Positions 35,341 through 44,339 of a stretch of 58,290 nt of DNA are shown here, one piece after another. The DNA lies in contig NZ_HE998569.1 of NCBI RefSeq assembly GCF_000327285.1, positions 331,776 through 390,065 on the forward strand. The letters run 5' to 3'. Position numbers and translations under genes: made by a program. The stretch comes from Holdemania massiliensis AP2. GTDB taxonomy: Bacteria; Bacillota_I; Bacilli_A; Erysipelotrichales; Erysipelotrichaceae. Position 1 is the stretch's first letter. Each line of letters opens with the position of its first letter. The notes beneath the pieces are model-generated. The model was given only the letters and a program-made list of their open reading frames with translations, made no database searches and was not told the DNA's origin.

Positions 35341-36504
35341 TTACCAGTACATTTCCCAATCTTTGCTTAAGCGGGTGAGGGCTTCAAAATAGAAATAGTC
35401 GCCCCAACTGCAGCATTCATCGACGCCATGCTGACGGCAGCCATTGGTCGGCGTGCTGCGGCAATAAGTGCTGTTGAGCAGCTGACCGTTGGAAATTTTC
35501 GGATCTTTGACCGCACAGTGATCGTATAATGCTTTGATCATCCGTTTAGCATCGCTGATCAGCTTATCGGCTTCCACTTTTTCCACGTACTTTGCCATTT
35601 CCAGCATGCCGCAGGCAGCAATGGCACTGGCAGAGGAATCGCGCGGTTCATCGCTGCCATCGGTGAAATCAAAGTCCCAATACGGGATCAGATCACTTGG
35701 CAGATGATCGATGAAATATTTCGTAACATGCCGGAACAGATCGAGATATTCCGGATTGCGGGTATATTTGTAGCTGATTGCCAGACCGTAAACGCCCCAG
35801 CTCTGTCCGCGGGCCCAGGCTGATTCAGCCCGGTTGCCCTGATGCGAAACACCATGCGACGGCTTGCCGGTTTCCGGATCAAAGAAATAGGTATGATAGG
35901 TTGAGTAATCCGGGCGGATGACAACGCTTAACGCCGTATGAATATGCTTCAATGCGATTTCACGATACTTTGGATCGCCGCTGACTTCGGTAGCCCAGTA
36001 CAATAACGGCAGATTCAGCAGGCAGTCAATAATCAGTCGGTAATTATCCTTGGCGCCTAGAGGTCCCCAGGCCTGGATAAATCCGCCTTTTTCCTGGAAC
36101 CGGGTAATCAGCTTGCCGGCGGCTTTTAATGCCGCTTCTTTGGCTTTTTCATCTTTTAACAGCTTATAAGCTGCGACGCAGGAAGGGGAGTACAGAAAGC
36201 CTAAATCATGATGTTCCAGAACAATGTTGCGGTTGACACGGTCTAAAAAGCTGTCCACATGGGTTAAGCCGGTCTGTTTGAAGCAGTCTTCCTTTGTGGC
36301 TTCATAGGCCAGCCAGACCTCGCCGGTCCAGAAACCGTTGGTCCATTCGGTATTGTCCATCTGCGGATAGAAATTGTTGACGCTGTTGGGATACTTCATA
36401 CTGGTGGTGAAGTCGTTCAGGCCGCTGCGGACCTGCTCGACAGCGTAATGGATCGCCTCGTTCAGTTCAGTGTCGGTCAGTTCAGGATAGTTTGCAAAGT
36501 TCAT
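35341..36504 (-). CDS. ugl: GH88 unsaturated glucuronyl hydrolase
   Basis: A 387-residue alpha/alpha-barrel enzyme of glycoside hydrolase family 88. It removes the unsaturated uronic acid from disaccharides made by hyaluronate or chondroitin lyases. Diagnostic stretches are NTEWTNGFWTGEVWLAYE, LEHHDLGFLYSPSC with a catalytic-type Asp, LIIDCLLNLPLLYWA with the second Asp, and ESAWARGQSWGVYGLA. No signal peptide, so it acts in the cytosol on PTS-imported sugar. GAGAGGAG precedes the ATG. GH105 is the near alternative, less likely from the motifs. Confidence 0.9.
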   Translation of the reverse strand: MNFANYPELTDTELNEAIHYAVEQVRSGLNDFTTSMKYPNSVNNFYPQMDNTEWTNGFWTGEVWLAYEATKEDCFKQTGLTHVDSFLDRVNRNIVLEHHDLGFLYSPSCVAAYKLLKDEKAKEAALKAAGKLITRFQEKGGFIQAWGPLGAKDNYRLIIDCLLNLPLLYWATEVSGDPKYREIALKHIHTALSVVIRPDYSTYHTYFFDPETGKPSHGVSHQGNRAESAWARGQSWGVYGLAISYKYTRNPEYLDLFRHVTKYFIDHLPSDLIPYWDFDFTDGSDEPRDSSASAIAACGMLEMAKYVEKVEADKLISDAKRMIKALYDHCAVKDPKISNGQLLNSTYCRSTPTNGCRQHGVDECCSWGDYFYFEALTRLSKDWEMYW

Positions 36505-36528
36505 GAGAAATCTCCTCTCTATGTCCCT

Positions 36529-36573
36529 ATTGTAGCAAGTTTATGCAAGAAGTTCAACAGCCTTGTATACAAG
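36529..36573 (-). promoter_or_regulatory. GH88 promoter with CTTGTATACAAG palindrome
   Basis: On the minus strand TTGAAC (36557-36552) and TACAAT (36534-36529) are separated by 17 bases. Directly upstream, CTTGTATACAAG (36562-36573) is a perfect 12-bp palindrome, a possible activator or repressor site. Confidence 0.65.
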
Positions 36574-37160
36574 ATGGAATGAAAAGTCAACGATCCCCCA
36601 TGGAAAGGGAGTAGCGGTTAACGAAGACCCGAATAGAAACCTCCGCTCCATCCCTGAAAACCTCCGGAACGCCGCCGAATTGGCACCCATCGAATGGGCC
36701 TGCCTTCAGCGGCAAGAAGATGCTGCGTCTGTTGCGTTGTACGAAACATAAAAGCAATCCGATTGAGGAATACTAAAGATGCTTCTGTGATGAGTGTCAG
36801 ATCGATTAAGACAAGCTCTCTGAGGATGAGCCTGTCACCATAGTGCAGGTGTTCAAGAAGCAAGGCTCCTCAAGCGTTTTCTCGGGCATAAGAATAAGTC
36901 TTGAAAATAGGAGCTCGATCCTAGGTGTTCCGCACAGTCCCTGTAAAAATCCATAACAACTCAAGTATAAAAGTCCTGAATTCACTTTCGAGGAGAAATC
37001 CAAGACTTCAATTTGTGTGTCAAGCTAAAGTGAATTTTCACATGGATGAGTGAATGAAATGTGAATTTTCACTCTGTACTATTGAAAAAGTGAAGAACAG
37101 CATCGAAGTGAAGGAGGACTTCAAAGCGGTTTCAGCCAGCTTTTTAGAATAAATCCGGCA
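36574..37160. other. About 590 bases without a supported gene
   Basis: All frames are interrupted and no ribosome site precedes the longest ones. Translation of 36710-37000 gives short peptide-like blocks split by stops, which could be a decayed gene, but I recognise none. A near-palindrome pair lies at 37030-37072. Confidence 0.5.
37030..37072. repeat. Two copies of GTGAATTTTCAC
   Basis: GTGAATTTTCAC occurs at 37030-37041 and 37061-37072, 31 bases apart, and is palindromic except for its central bases. A related GAATTTTCAC lies at the start of the neighbouring nitrilase-like gene (about 37906-37915). Confidence 0.65.
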
Positions 37161-37904
37161 TCATGATTCATCGTCCAGTTGAAGCGTCAGACAGCCTTCC
37201 TTATTTAAGGCGAGTTGGTCGTGAATTTGTCCATTTCGATAATAGAAAGCGCCGCCCAGCGACGGATAGGCCGTATCAGGTTCGTCCAGATTGTTGATCA
37301 GAAAAACATGTCGGGCGAAGTTCTTTGCCTGAACGGCATAGGCTTCAACTTGTTCCTGCAGCCACTGCGGCAAAGAGAAACAAACATATACCGGCCAGAA
37401 AACAAAATCCGGCCGCTGTGTTTTCAATGCAGAAACAACATCGTTCGTCCAGCCATCACCGCACAGCAGTACGCCGATCTGTTTTCCCTGATAAGAGAAG
37501 ATGCCGCTTTGCTTTCCTTCATGATAGACCAACGGATCCGCTTCCGGAAGTTTCCATCCCGGCGACATCCGCGCATAGTCGAGCAAAATTTCTCCTTGCT
37601 TGGAAATCACCAGGTAATTGCTTGTCCAGGCTTCGTTGTGAAAACGCAGGTAACCGACGCCAAGGCCGGAGTTATATGTTTTTGCCAAGCTTTGCAAACG
37701 CTGCAGAACTTCGCAATCGTGATCCAGAGCAAACTGCCGATCCTGGTCAGGATCAAAATTCAGACTGTTAAAGCCCTGGATAAACGCCTCACCAAACAGT
37801 ACAAAATCTTGATCGGGATGTTCGCTCAAAATCTTTTCAATCTGTTTCAGGTTACGCAAGATCTGTCCTGTTGCGGACACGGCGGAAGCTAAGGTAATAA
37901 GCAT
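37161..37904 (-). CDS. Carbon-nitrogen hydrolase (nitrilase) family protein
   Basis: A 247-residue protein with the nitrilase fold. Of the Glu-Lys-Cys triad, E39 (LFGEAF) and C148 (LLCGDGW) are clear. The usual Y-x-K motif reads Y110-A-R112, so Arg may replace the catalytic Lys, and the CxExR pattern after the Cys is altered to CGDGW. It may have an unusual activity or none. GAGGTGA precedes the ATG. No partner genes are obvious. Confidence 0.8.
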   Translation of the reverse strand: MLITLASAVSATGQILRNLKQIEKILSEHPDQDFVLFGEAFIQGFNSLNFDPDQDRQFALDHDCEVLQRLQSLAKTYNSGLGVGYLRFHNEAWTSNYLVISKQGEILLDYARMSPGWKLPEADPLVYHEGKQSGIFSYQGKQIGVLLCGDGWTNDVVSALKTQRPDFVFWPVYVCFSLPQWLQEQVEAYAVQAKNFARHVFLINNLDEPDTAYPSLGGAFYYRNGQIHDQLALNKEGCLTLQLDDES

Positions 37905-37967
37905 TGAATTTTCACCTCGATTATTTCCCGGGTAATGTTAACTGACGCTTGTTCACGACTTTAGGAT

Positions 37968-38765
37968 TCAGGCTGATTTCTTTTGAAACGTCCGCAGGTT
38001 GAATTCGACCTCGGTGCTCAGCTGGCTCAGAGCTTCCAGCTTCTGCTTATCCTGAATTGAGGTTTTGTAATAATACGGAGTCATGGTAAAGAGATCCTGA
38101 ATCTGCTGGGCTGTATCCAGCTGAATTGTATAGCTTAATGTCTGTTCATCAATCAGTTCAAAATCCGGCGAGCTAAGGGTTTCCTGCGGATTGAGATAGG
38201 GTGTATCATAGATAACCTTTTTCAAATCCCATAAATGCCGCGGACCAGGTCCCACGACGATCAGCTTACCCTGATCTTTCAAAACACGGGCATTCTCACG
38301 CAGGGCCAGCGGAGCGAAACAAGACCAAATCAGATCCAGCGAATGATCCGGCAGCGGCAGTTCAAAGACAGAGGCCGCGGCAAACCGTACGGAAGGACAG
38401 CTACGTCCAGCCTGTTTTAAGGCTTCCTTGGACAAATCTACACCAAAGCATTCACAATTTTCCAACGTTTCACACAGTTCAGTATAATACCCTTCGCCGC
38501 AGCCTGAATCCAGAACCGCGCTGGGATTTTCAGCCTGAATCAGCTCAGTGAGTTTTGCTTTCAGCGGCTGATACGCCTGACTGCGCAGAAACCGTGTCCG
38601 CGCCTTCACCATTTCCACATTATCGCCATGAATCTTTTTTGACGAACGGATCAGGTTGACATAATGAAAACGCGACAGATCATAGCTATGGCGTTTTTCA
38701 CATTGATAAACGGACTGGTTCAGCGCCAACGGCAGACCGCAGACCGGACATAGGAATGGAATCAT
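37968..38765 (-). CDS. rlmA: rRNA (guanine-N1)-methyltransferase, RlmA-like
   Basis: A 265-residue methyltransferase. A zinc site at the N-terminus (C6, C9, C22, H26) and HYVNLIRSSK before a SAM domain with VLDSGCGEGYY match RlmA/RrmA, which methylates a guanine in 23S rRNA and can affect macrolide sensitivity. Further motifs are FGVDLSKEALK and WSCFAPLALRE. The start at 38765 follows GAGAGG; upstream in-frame codons lack a site. Confidence 0.85.
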   Translation of the reverse strand: MIPFLCPVCGLPLALNQSVYQCEKRHSYDLSRFHYVNLIRSSKKIHGDNVEMVKARTRFLRSQAYQPLKAKLTELIQAENPSAVLDSGCGEGYYTELCETLENCECFGVDLSKEALKQAGRSCPSVRFAAASVFELPLPDHSLDLIWSCFAPLALRENARVLKDQGKLIVVGPGPRHLWDLKKVIYDTPYLNPQETLSSPDFELIDEQTLSYTIQLDTAQQIQDLFTMTPYYYKTSIQDKQKLEALSQLSTEVEFNLRTFQKKSA

Positions 38766-38876
38766 AAGGAACAACCTCTCTTTTCTGTGGATAGTGTAGC
38801 ATAATTGCAGAAAAAACGGTAAAATAATTCTAACGAACAACCTGCCAAGAAAAAAATATAAAAGGAGAGAGAAATC

Positions 38877-39674
38877 ATGCCGAAAACATTAATTCTGGAT
38901 ATTGACAATACGCTGATTGAAGCCATGAAGGAACTGCAGCCCCGCAGCGAAGCAGCGCTACGCCGCTGGCTGGCCAGGGGGCACCGGCTGGTATTTGCCA
39001 GCGGCAAAAATGCCTGTGCTTTGGATGATCTGATTGCTTTGCTGAATATGCGGGAAGGCTGGCATATCGCTTCCAACGGCGGAGTTCTGGCAGAACCTTC
39101 CACCGGCCGCTTTGAACGGCTGGCCTGTGTGGGAGCACGCAGCGAGCGATGCATGGAGGTTATGGATGCTCTGTTTATTCCTTATTATGTGTATACATTA
39201 GATGAAATTGTCGTTAATCGACGCATGCCACAGGATCAAATTGATCATCTGGAATTTTTGAAAGATCCTAAGGTTGTGCGCCGGAAGTCAATTGATCCAC
39301 AGGCGGTTGTTAAGCTGCTGATGTTTATTGATGAAACGGATGAAGCGAAGGTTACAATGTTGCAGCATCAGCTGCAGCCGGAATTCCTCGGCCTGCATCT
39401 AGTACGCACTAGTTCTCTGCTGCTTGAAATTCACGATCAGCATCAGACCAAAGCTGCCGGCGTTCAGGCTCTGGCAGAGAAGCTGAAGCTGGATCTGAAC
39501 GAACTGTATGCCGTCGGCGACAGTGAAAATGACATCAGTATGCTGGAAATCGTCGGCCATCCGTACATCGTTGCCAATGCTTCGCAATCGCTGAAAGACC
39601 GCGGCTGGCCGCAGCTGGCAAGCTGTCAAGAGGAAGGGGTTGCTGATTTGATTGACGAGCTGTTAAGCTGTTGA
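38877..39674 (+). CDS. HAD-superfamily phosphatase, Cof type
   Basis: A 265-residue HAD phosphatase of the Cof/YidA group: LILDIDNTLIE with the DxD nucleophile pair (D8, D10), a FASGKN motif, a cap domain in the middle and GDSENDISML at the end. Such enzymes dephosphorylate sugar phosphates or cofactors; the substrate cannot be assigned. AAAGGAGAG precedes the ATG. The divergent rlmA gene lies 111 bases upstream. Confidence 0.88.
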   Translation: MPKTLILDIDNTLIEAMKELQPRSEAALRRWLARGHRLVFASGKNACALDDLIALLNMREGWHIASNGGVLAEPSTGRFERLACVGARSERCMEVMDALFIPYYVYTLDEIVVNRRMPQDQIDHLEFLKDPKVVRRKSIDPQAVVKLLMFIDETDEAKVTMLQHQLQPEFLGLHLVRTSSLLLEIHDQHQTKAAGVQALAEKLKLDLNELYAVGDSENDISMLEIVGHPYIVANASQSLKDRGWPQLASCQEEGVADLIDELLSC

Positions 39675-39763
39675 GCTTACTACGTTTCTGCCGGTTGACA
39701 GAGACGTTAAAGAAGCCAATAATGGAAGTTAGAAATACGTAGTAAAAAATAAGGAGAGGTTTT

Positions 39764-40351
39764 ATGTTTATCTATAATTCTGGACAGCAGGAAAGCTTTT
39801 ACGAAATGCAGAATAAAATTAACCGCAAGCTGCGGTCTTTGCGCCGCTTAGGGTTAGGTTTGGCTGCTGCGTTAGTCCTGTTGGGAATTGCGCTGCTGCT
39901 CTGTCCGCAATCGATTGTTCTGTGGATTGAGCGGGGAATCGCCGTGATCTTAGGTCTGGTCGGAATTCTGGAAATCGTTGATTACCTTTCCACCAGTACC
40001 CTGTTTCGCCAGAGCCTGACGATTGTTCGGGGTCTTTTGGATCTGTTGATCGCAGTGCTGCTTCTGCGTGCTGACGCCGCGCAGGTCATCACGATGCTGT
40101 CTTTCATTTTGGGGATCAGTGCGCTGCTGATTGGAATTCATAAGCTGGATTATGCGATGAAGTTAAATTACTTCCATGTCGCAGGCTCAGGAATGGCGAT
40201 TCTGGGCGGTTTGCTTTCGATCCTTGCCGGCATCGGTTTTCTGATCAGTCCGTTAAGTTCGGCGATCGTGCTCACGACGCTGATTGCGGCATATTGTATA
40301 TTAGGAGGCATTGCGCTGTTCATCGAAATGCTTTCGTTTAAAAATCGGTAA
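39764..40351 (+). CDS. DUF308/HdeD-like membrane protein
   Basis: A 195-residue membrane protein with six hydrophobic segments in pairs and DUF308 repeats (LLLCPQSIVLWIERGIAVILGLVGI, with later GLLSILAGIGFLISP). HdeD-type proteins are linked to acid resistance in enteric bacteria; the function in Bacillota is not known. AAGGAGAGG precedes the ATG. An inverted repeat, TTACTACGT (39678-39686) and ACGTAGTAA (39737-39745), precedes it. It is followed closely by a small coiled-coil gene and probably co-transcribed. Confidence 0.82.
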   Translation: MFIYNSGQQESFYEMQNKINRKLRSLRRLGLGLAAALVLLGIALLLCPQSIVLWIERGIAVILGLVGILEIVDYLSTSTLFRQSLTIVRGLLDLLIAVLLLRADAAQVITMLSFILGISALLIGIHKLDYAMKLNYFHVAGSGMAILGGLLSILAGIGFLISPLSSAIVLTTLIAAYCILGGIALFIEMLSFKNR

Positions 40352-40365
40352 GGGAGGAATCGAAA

Positions 40366-40671
40366 ATGGATTTCAAAAAGCAGGCGGAAAAGATTGTTCA
40401 AAACGTGACGCAGGCTGCGGAAAAAGGCACGGAGCTGGCTAAGGACAAGCTGGATCAGACCAAGCGCCAGATTGAACTGAAACGGCAGCTGAAAACGTAT
40501 GAGGATATGCTGAATACCGCCTATCTGGAAATTGGCCGGACTTATGCCTCAGCACGGGAAGAAAACCGCGATATGCCGGATGTGGAAAACTGGCTGGAAC
40601 AGGTGCGTACCTCACAGGCAACAATTTCCGAACTGCAGCGTCAGCTGGCTGTATTGAAGAATATTGAGTAA
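40366..40671 (+). CDS. Small coiled-coil protein
   Basis: A 101-residue, highly charged helical protein: KKQAEKIVQN at the start, a heptad-like middle, TAYLEIGRTYAS and ELQRQLAVLKNIE at the end. It starts 14 bases after the DUF308 gene behind GGGAGG. The pattern resembles the 101-residue protein at 57190-57495: a basic helix, a LG/IGxxY turn, a spacer, then a second helix. Function unknown. Confidence 0.72.
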   Translation: MDFKKQAEKIVQNVTQAAEKGTELAKDKLDQTKRQIELKRQLKTYEDMLNTAYLEIGRTYASAREENRDMPDVENWLEQVRTSQATISELQRQLAVLKNIE

Positions 40672-40700
40672 TTGACGAAAATGGATCTGTTTGGGATCTT

Positions 40701-40722
40701 GCTGCCGTACAGGCAGCTTTTT
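40701..40722 (+). terminator. Terminator after the coiled-coil gene
   Basis: GCTGCC (40701-40706) and GGCAGC (40712-40717) pair across a five-base loop, followed by TTTTTC. Confidence 0.8.
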
Positions 40723-40852
40723 CATTAGGTCGATCAAAGGGAAGACAAATCTATGAGATATGGATCTAGGATTTATTTGGATGTTTCCCTTTTCCTCTTA
40801 CTTCACACTTTTCAGAAAATGCACTTCATTCCGCGGGATTTTCAGGATAGAA

Positions 40853-40881
40853 TTGACAACCCGGATTCCATTGGGTACACT
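40853..40881 (+). promoter_or_regulatory. Promoter of the ABC-F gene
   Basis: TTGACA (40853-40858) and TACACT (40876-40881) with an exact 17-base spacer. Confidence 0.8.
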
Positions 40882-40919
40882 GAATCCGTTATCTTATAAA
40901 ACTAAGGAAGGATTAGAGT

Positions 40920-42473
40920 ATGAGTATTTTAACGCTGGAGCACTGCAGCCACAGCTTTGGCGGCCGCAGTATTTTTGAAGACGTTTCGTTTCGTCTGCTG
41001 AAAGGCGAACACGTCGGTTTATTGGGCGCCAACGGCGAAGGCAAGAGCACGTTTATGAAAATCATTACGCGCAAGCTGGAACCGGAGGAAGGCAAGATCA
41101 TTTGGAGCAAGAACGTGAAGGTCGGTTATCTTGATCAGCATGCGGTTTTGGAAAAAGGCATGACCATTCATGATGCACTGGCCCAGGCCTTCGCTGACTT
41201 ATTTGATATAGAGAAGCAGATCAACGATGGCTATGCGAAGATGATGGAGTGTACGGAAGAAGAAATGAATGAGCTGCTCGAACAGATCGGTGAATGGCAG
41301 GACACGCTTGAACATCATGATTTTTACCAGATTGACGTCAAGATTGAGGAAGTCGCGCAGGCGCTGGGACTCAGCGATATCGGCCTGGATCGGGATGTCA
41401 GCGAATTGTCCGGCGGTCAGCGGACCAAGATCCTGCTGGCGAAACTGCTGCTGGAAAAGCCGGATATTCTGCTTTTGGATGAGCCGACCAATTATCTTGA
41501 CGAACAGCACATTCAATGGCTGAAAACCTACCTGCAGAACTATGAGAATGCCTTCATTCTGATTTCTCACGATCTGCCGTTTACCAACGAGGTCGTCAAT
41601 CTCGTCTACCATGTGGAAAACTGCCGCCTGACCCGCTATGTCGGCAATGTTGATGAATTTCATCGTCTGTATGAGCAGAACAAACTGGCGCTGGAATCGG
41701 CCTATCAGCGGCAGCAGCAGGAGATCGCCCGTATGGAGGATTTTGTAGCCCGCAATAAAGCCCGCGTCGCTACCCGCGGCATGGCCAATTCCCGGGCGAA
41801 GAAACTGGCTAAGATGGAAAGAATTGAGCTGAGTGCAGAGAAACCCAAGCCGACCTTCCGCTTTCAAATGGGGAAAACGCCGGGCAAGGTCATCTTTTCC
41901 GCTAGCGATTTGGTCATCGGTTATGATGAACCACTCTCCAAACCGATGAATCAGGTGCTGGAAAAAGGCCAGAAAATTGTTATCACCGGTGCCAACGGTT
42001 TAGGAAAAACAACGCTGATGAAAAGCCTGATGGGCTTAATCGAACCGCTTGAAGGCACCGTCCAGCTGGGAGAGCATGTGGAAATCGGCTATTTTGAACA
42101 GGAAATCACCGAGCCGATTCGCCGCACCTGCATTGAAGAGCTGTGGGAAACTTATCCGGCCTATTCTCAATATGAAATCCGCAGTGCTTTGGCCCGCTGC
42201 GGATTAACCACCGATCAGATTGAAAGTCAGGTGATGGTGCTTTCCGGTGGAGAACAGGCTAAGCTGCGTTTATGCAAGCTGCTGAATACCCCTTATAATG
42301 TGCTGTTTCTCGACGAACCAACCAATCATCTCGATCAGGATGCCAAAGACGAACTGCACAAAGCTATCGCCGAATATCCGGGCACGGTTCTGCTGGTCTG
42401 CCATGAAAAAGAATTTTACAGCGATCTGGCTGATACCGTCTGGGATTTAAGTGAAGTCAGTCTGCGCCGTTAG
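40920..42473 (+). CDS. ABC-F family ATP-binding protein
   Basis: A 517-residue soluble protein with two fused ABC domains and no membrane segment. Domain 1 has GANGEGKST and LSGGQRTK, followed by LLLDEPTNYLD. Domain 2 has GANGLGKTT and LSGGEQAK, followed by FLDEPTNHLD. The linker between them (about 240-310) is basic and helical. ABC-F proteins work on the ribosome as translation factors, some giving antibiotic resistance. The subgroup cannot be assigned by eye. AAGGAAGGA precedes the ATG. Confidence 0.93.
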   Translation: MSILTLEHCSHSFGGRSIFEDVSFRLLKGEHVGLLGANGEGKSTFMKIITRKLEPEEGKIIWSKNVKVGYLDQHAVLEKGMTIHDALAQAFADLFDIEKQINDGYAKMMECTEEEMNELLEQIGEWQDTLEHHDFYQIDVKIEEVAQALGLSDIGLDRDVSELSGGQRTKILLAKLLLEKPDILLLDEPTNYLDEQHIQWLKTYLQNYENAFILISHDLPFTNEVVNLVYHVENCRLTRYVGNVDEFHRLYEQNKLALESAYQRQQQEIARMEDFVARNKARVATRGMANSRAKKLAKMERIELSAEKPKPTFRFQMGKTPGKVIFSASDLVIGYDEPLSKPMNQVLEKGQKIVITGANGLGKTTLMKSLMGLIEPLEGTVQLGEHVEIGYFEQEITEPIRRTCIEELWETYPAYSQYEIRSALARCGLTTDQIESQVMVLSGGEQAKLRLCKLLNTPYNVLFLDEPTNHLDQDAKDELHKAIAEYPGTVLLVCHEKEFYSDLADTVWDLSEVSLRR

Positions 42474-42548
42474 TGAGGTATGGTTTGCCGGTTTAGATGC
42501 TACACTAAGGATGACGGGGTTTCCGTCATCTAAAGGAGAAGGAAGAAT

Positions 42549-44339
42549 ATGACGCTAAAGAAAATCGGACTGATACTCACAACGGCACTGCTGCTTTTAT
42601 CCGGCAGCGGCTGCGCGCTGTTTCAATCTAAAAAGCAAGCGGCTCCAGCACCGGAGGCACAGGCAGCAGTTACAGAAGTTCAAAAAGCCTTTGATGCATT
42701 TCTCATGGAGGAAACCCGCCGTCAGCTGACACAGGACGGACTGACTCTGCACTTTTCACTGACGGATCCTTCAGCGCTGGGGATTCAGGATGTTCCAACC
42801 ACGCTGGGCAGTCTGAGTGAAGCCAGCGAGATTGAAAATAAACAAGCCATGGAAGCCGCATTGAACAATTTGCAGCAGTTTGATCCGGATACCCTTACTC
42901 CCGTTCAGCAGCTGAACTATCAGCTCCTAAAGCGGGATCTTGAACAATCTTTAGCCATGACCCGCTATGCTCCGCTGCAGTTTTTATTTGAGCCGAATCA
43001 AGGATTGATCAGCGCCTTAAACCAGAACTTCCTGGAATTCCGAATCACTTCGGAAGCCGATGTTCAGCTGTATCTGACACTGTTAGCCGATGTTGAACGT
43101 TATCTGGACGAAGCCCTGACGTATACGCAGGCCCAGGCAGAGCGCGGATATTTCCTGCAGGACAGCGCTCTGGACAGCACCCTGGCCGAAATCGACCGGT
43201 TTGTGGAAAAGGTCGATGATAATGTTTTGATTGTTAATTTTGCAGAGAAGTTAGGTGAACTGGAAGCCTTAAGCGCTGACCAACGTCAAAACTATGCTGA
43301 TAAAAATGAACAGATCATGAAAGAAAGTTATCTGCCGAGCCTTCATCATGTCCGCGATACACTGGAAAAGCTGCGCGGCAGCGCCAAAGGACAGGGCGGC
43401 CTGGCTGCGGCCTATGGCGAACAAGGTCAAGCGTATTATCAGCTGTTAATGCAGTCCAAAACCGCTGGCGATCAAACAATTTTAGAACTGGCCAGCGAGC
43501 TGGAAAGCTTCATGCTTCAGAAACTGCAGCGGATGCAAACTCTGCTCCAACAAGATCCCCAGCTTCTCGATAAGCTTGAAAACGTGGAATTCCCGCTTAC
43601 GGAAGCTACAACACTGTTGCAGCAATATCAAAAGAAAATGACGGAAATCGTTCCGGAAATTCCGCAGATTCGTTACACTGTCAGCTATCTGGATGCCAGC
43701 ATCGCCAGTGAAAACACCATTGCTTATTATTTGATCCCGCCGCTGGATCAGGAAACCGAAAATATCATCAAGGTCAATCCGGCTTATCAGGATAAAGCTG
43801 AAACCCTGTGGTTAACGCTGGCTCATGAAGGATTTCCTGGCCACTGTTACCAACACAATTATTTCCAAACCACCGATCCGCATCCGATCCGCCGTCTGCT
43901 TTCTGAAATTGCTTATACAGAAGGCTGGGCCGAGATCATTGCCTTAGAAGCTTACCGCTGGCTGGGGATTACGGATGAAGCTCTGATTGAAGCCCTGCAG
44001 ATCAATGCCATGTACGGTTATTATCTGCAATGTCTGTGCGATTTAGGCGTGAACGGCCTAGGCTGGAGTCAGGATGATCTGACAGGTTATCTGAGCCATT
44101 TCGGCTATGCTGATGCGGCAGAGCAGATCTATTTGGATCTGATTGCCAATCCTGGTGTCTTGCTTCCCTATGGCGTCGGCGAGATGAAAATGGAACAGCT
44201 GCGGGATCAGGCCCGCGAAGCGCTGCAGGATCAATTCGGCTTGAAGACTTTTTACCAAGTCATTCTGGATCAAGGCCCGCGCCCGTTTGCATTCATCGAA
44301 CAGGACATTCAGAATTGGATGGAGGAAACTAAAAAATGA
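42549..44339 (+). CDS. DUF885 metallopeptidase-like lipoprotein
   Basis: A 596-residue exported lipoprotein (LLLLSGSGC, C22). A long helical N-terminal region precedes a DUF885-type catalytic region: AHEGFPGHCYQH at about 425-437 and a downstream YTEGWAEI, matching the zinc site of this peptidase-like family. The C-terminus has YGVGEMKMEQLR. Members resemble carboxypeptidases of the M32/M3-like clan; the substrate is unknown. A hairpin, GATGACGG (42510-42517) with CCGTCATC (42523-42530), lies just before its AAAGGAGAAGGAA site. Confidence 0.87.
   Translation: MTLKKIGLILTTALLLLSGSGCALFQSKKQAAPAPEAQAAVTEVQKAFDAFLMEETRRQLTQDGLTLHFSLTDPSALGIQDVPTTLGSLSEASEIENKQAMEAALNNLQQFDPDTLTPVQQLNYQLLKRDLEQSLAMTRYAPLQFLFEPNQGLISALNQNFLEFRITSEADVQLYLTLLADVERYLDEALTYTQAQAERGYFLQDSALDSTLAEIDRFVEKVDDNVLIVNFAEKLGELEALSADQRQNYADKNEQIMKESYLPSLHHVRDTLEKLRGSAKGQGGLAAAYGEQGQAYYQLLMQSKTAGDQTILELASELESFMLQKLQRMQTLLQQDPQLLDKLENVEFPLTEATTLLQQYQKKMTEIVPEIPQIRYTVSYLDASIASENTIAYYLIPPLDQETENIIKVNPAYQDKAETLWLTLAHEGFPGHCYQHNYFQTTDPHPIRRLLSEIAYTEGWAEIIALEAYRWLGITDEALIEALQINAMYGYYLQCLCDLGVNGLGWSQDDLTGYLSHFGYADAAEQIYLDLIANPGVLLPYGVGEMKMEQLRDQAREALQDQFGLKTFYQVILDQGPRPFAFIEQDIQNWMEETKK

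Noticed and set aside
36600-36740. Possible yybP-ykoY (manganese) riboswitch, because AAAGGGAGTAGCGG resembles its 5-prime motif
   Set aside because: One G short of the usual GGGGAGTAG, no convincing 3-prime half, and no plus-strand gene follows for over 2 kb.
36563-36863. Short frames in the gap after the GH88 gene
   Set aside because: Starts are TTG or unsupported, with no ribosome site, and one begins inside the CTTGTATACAAG palindrome.
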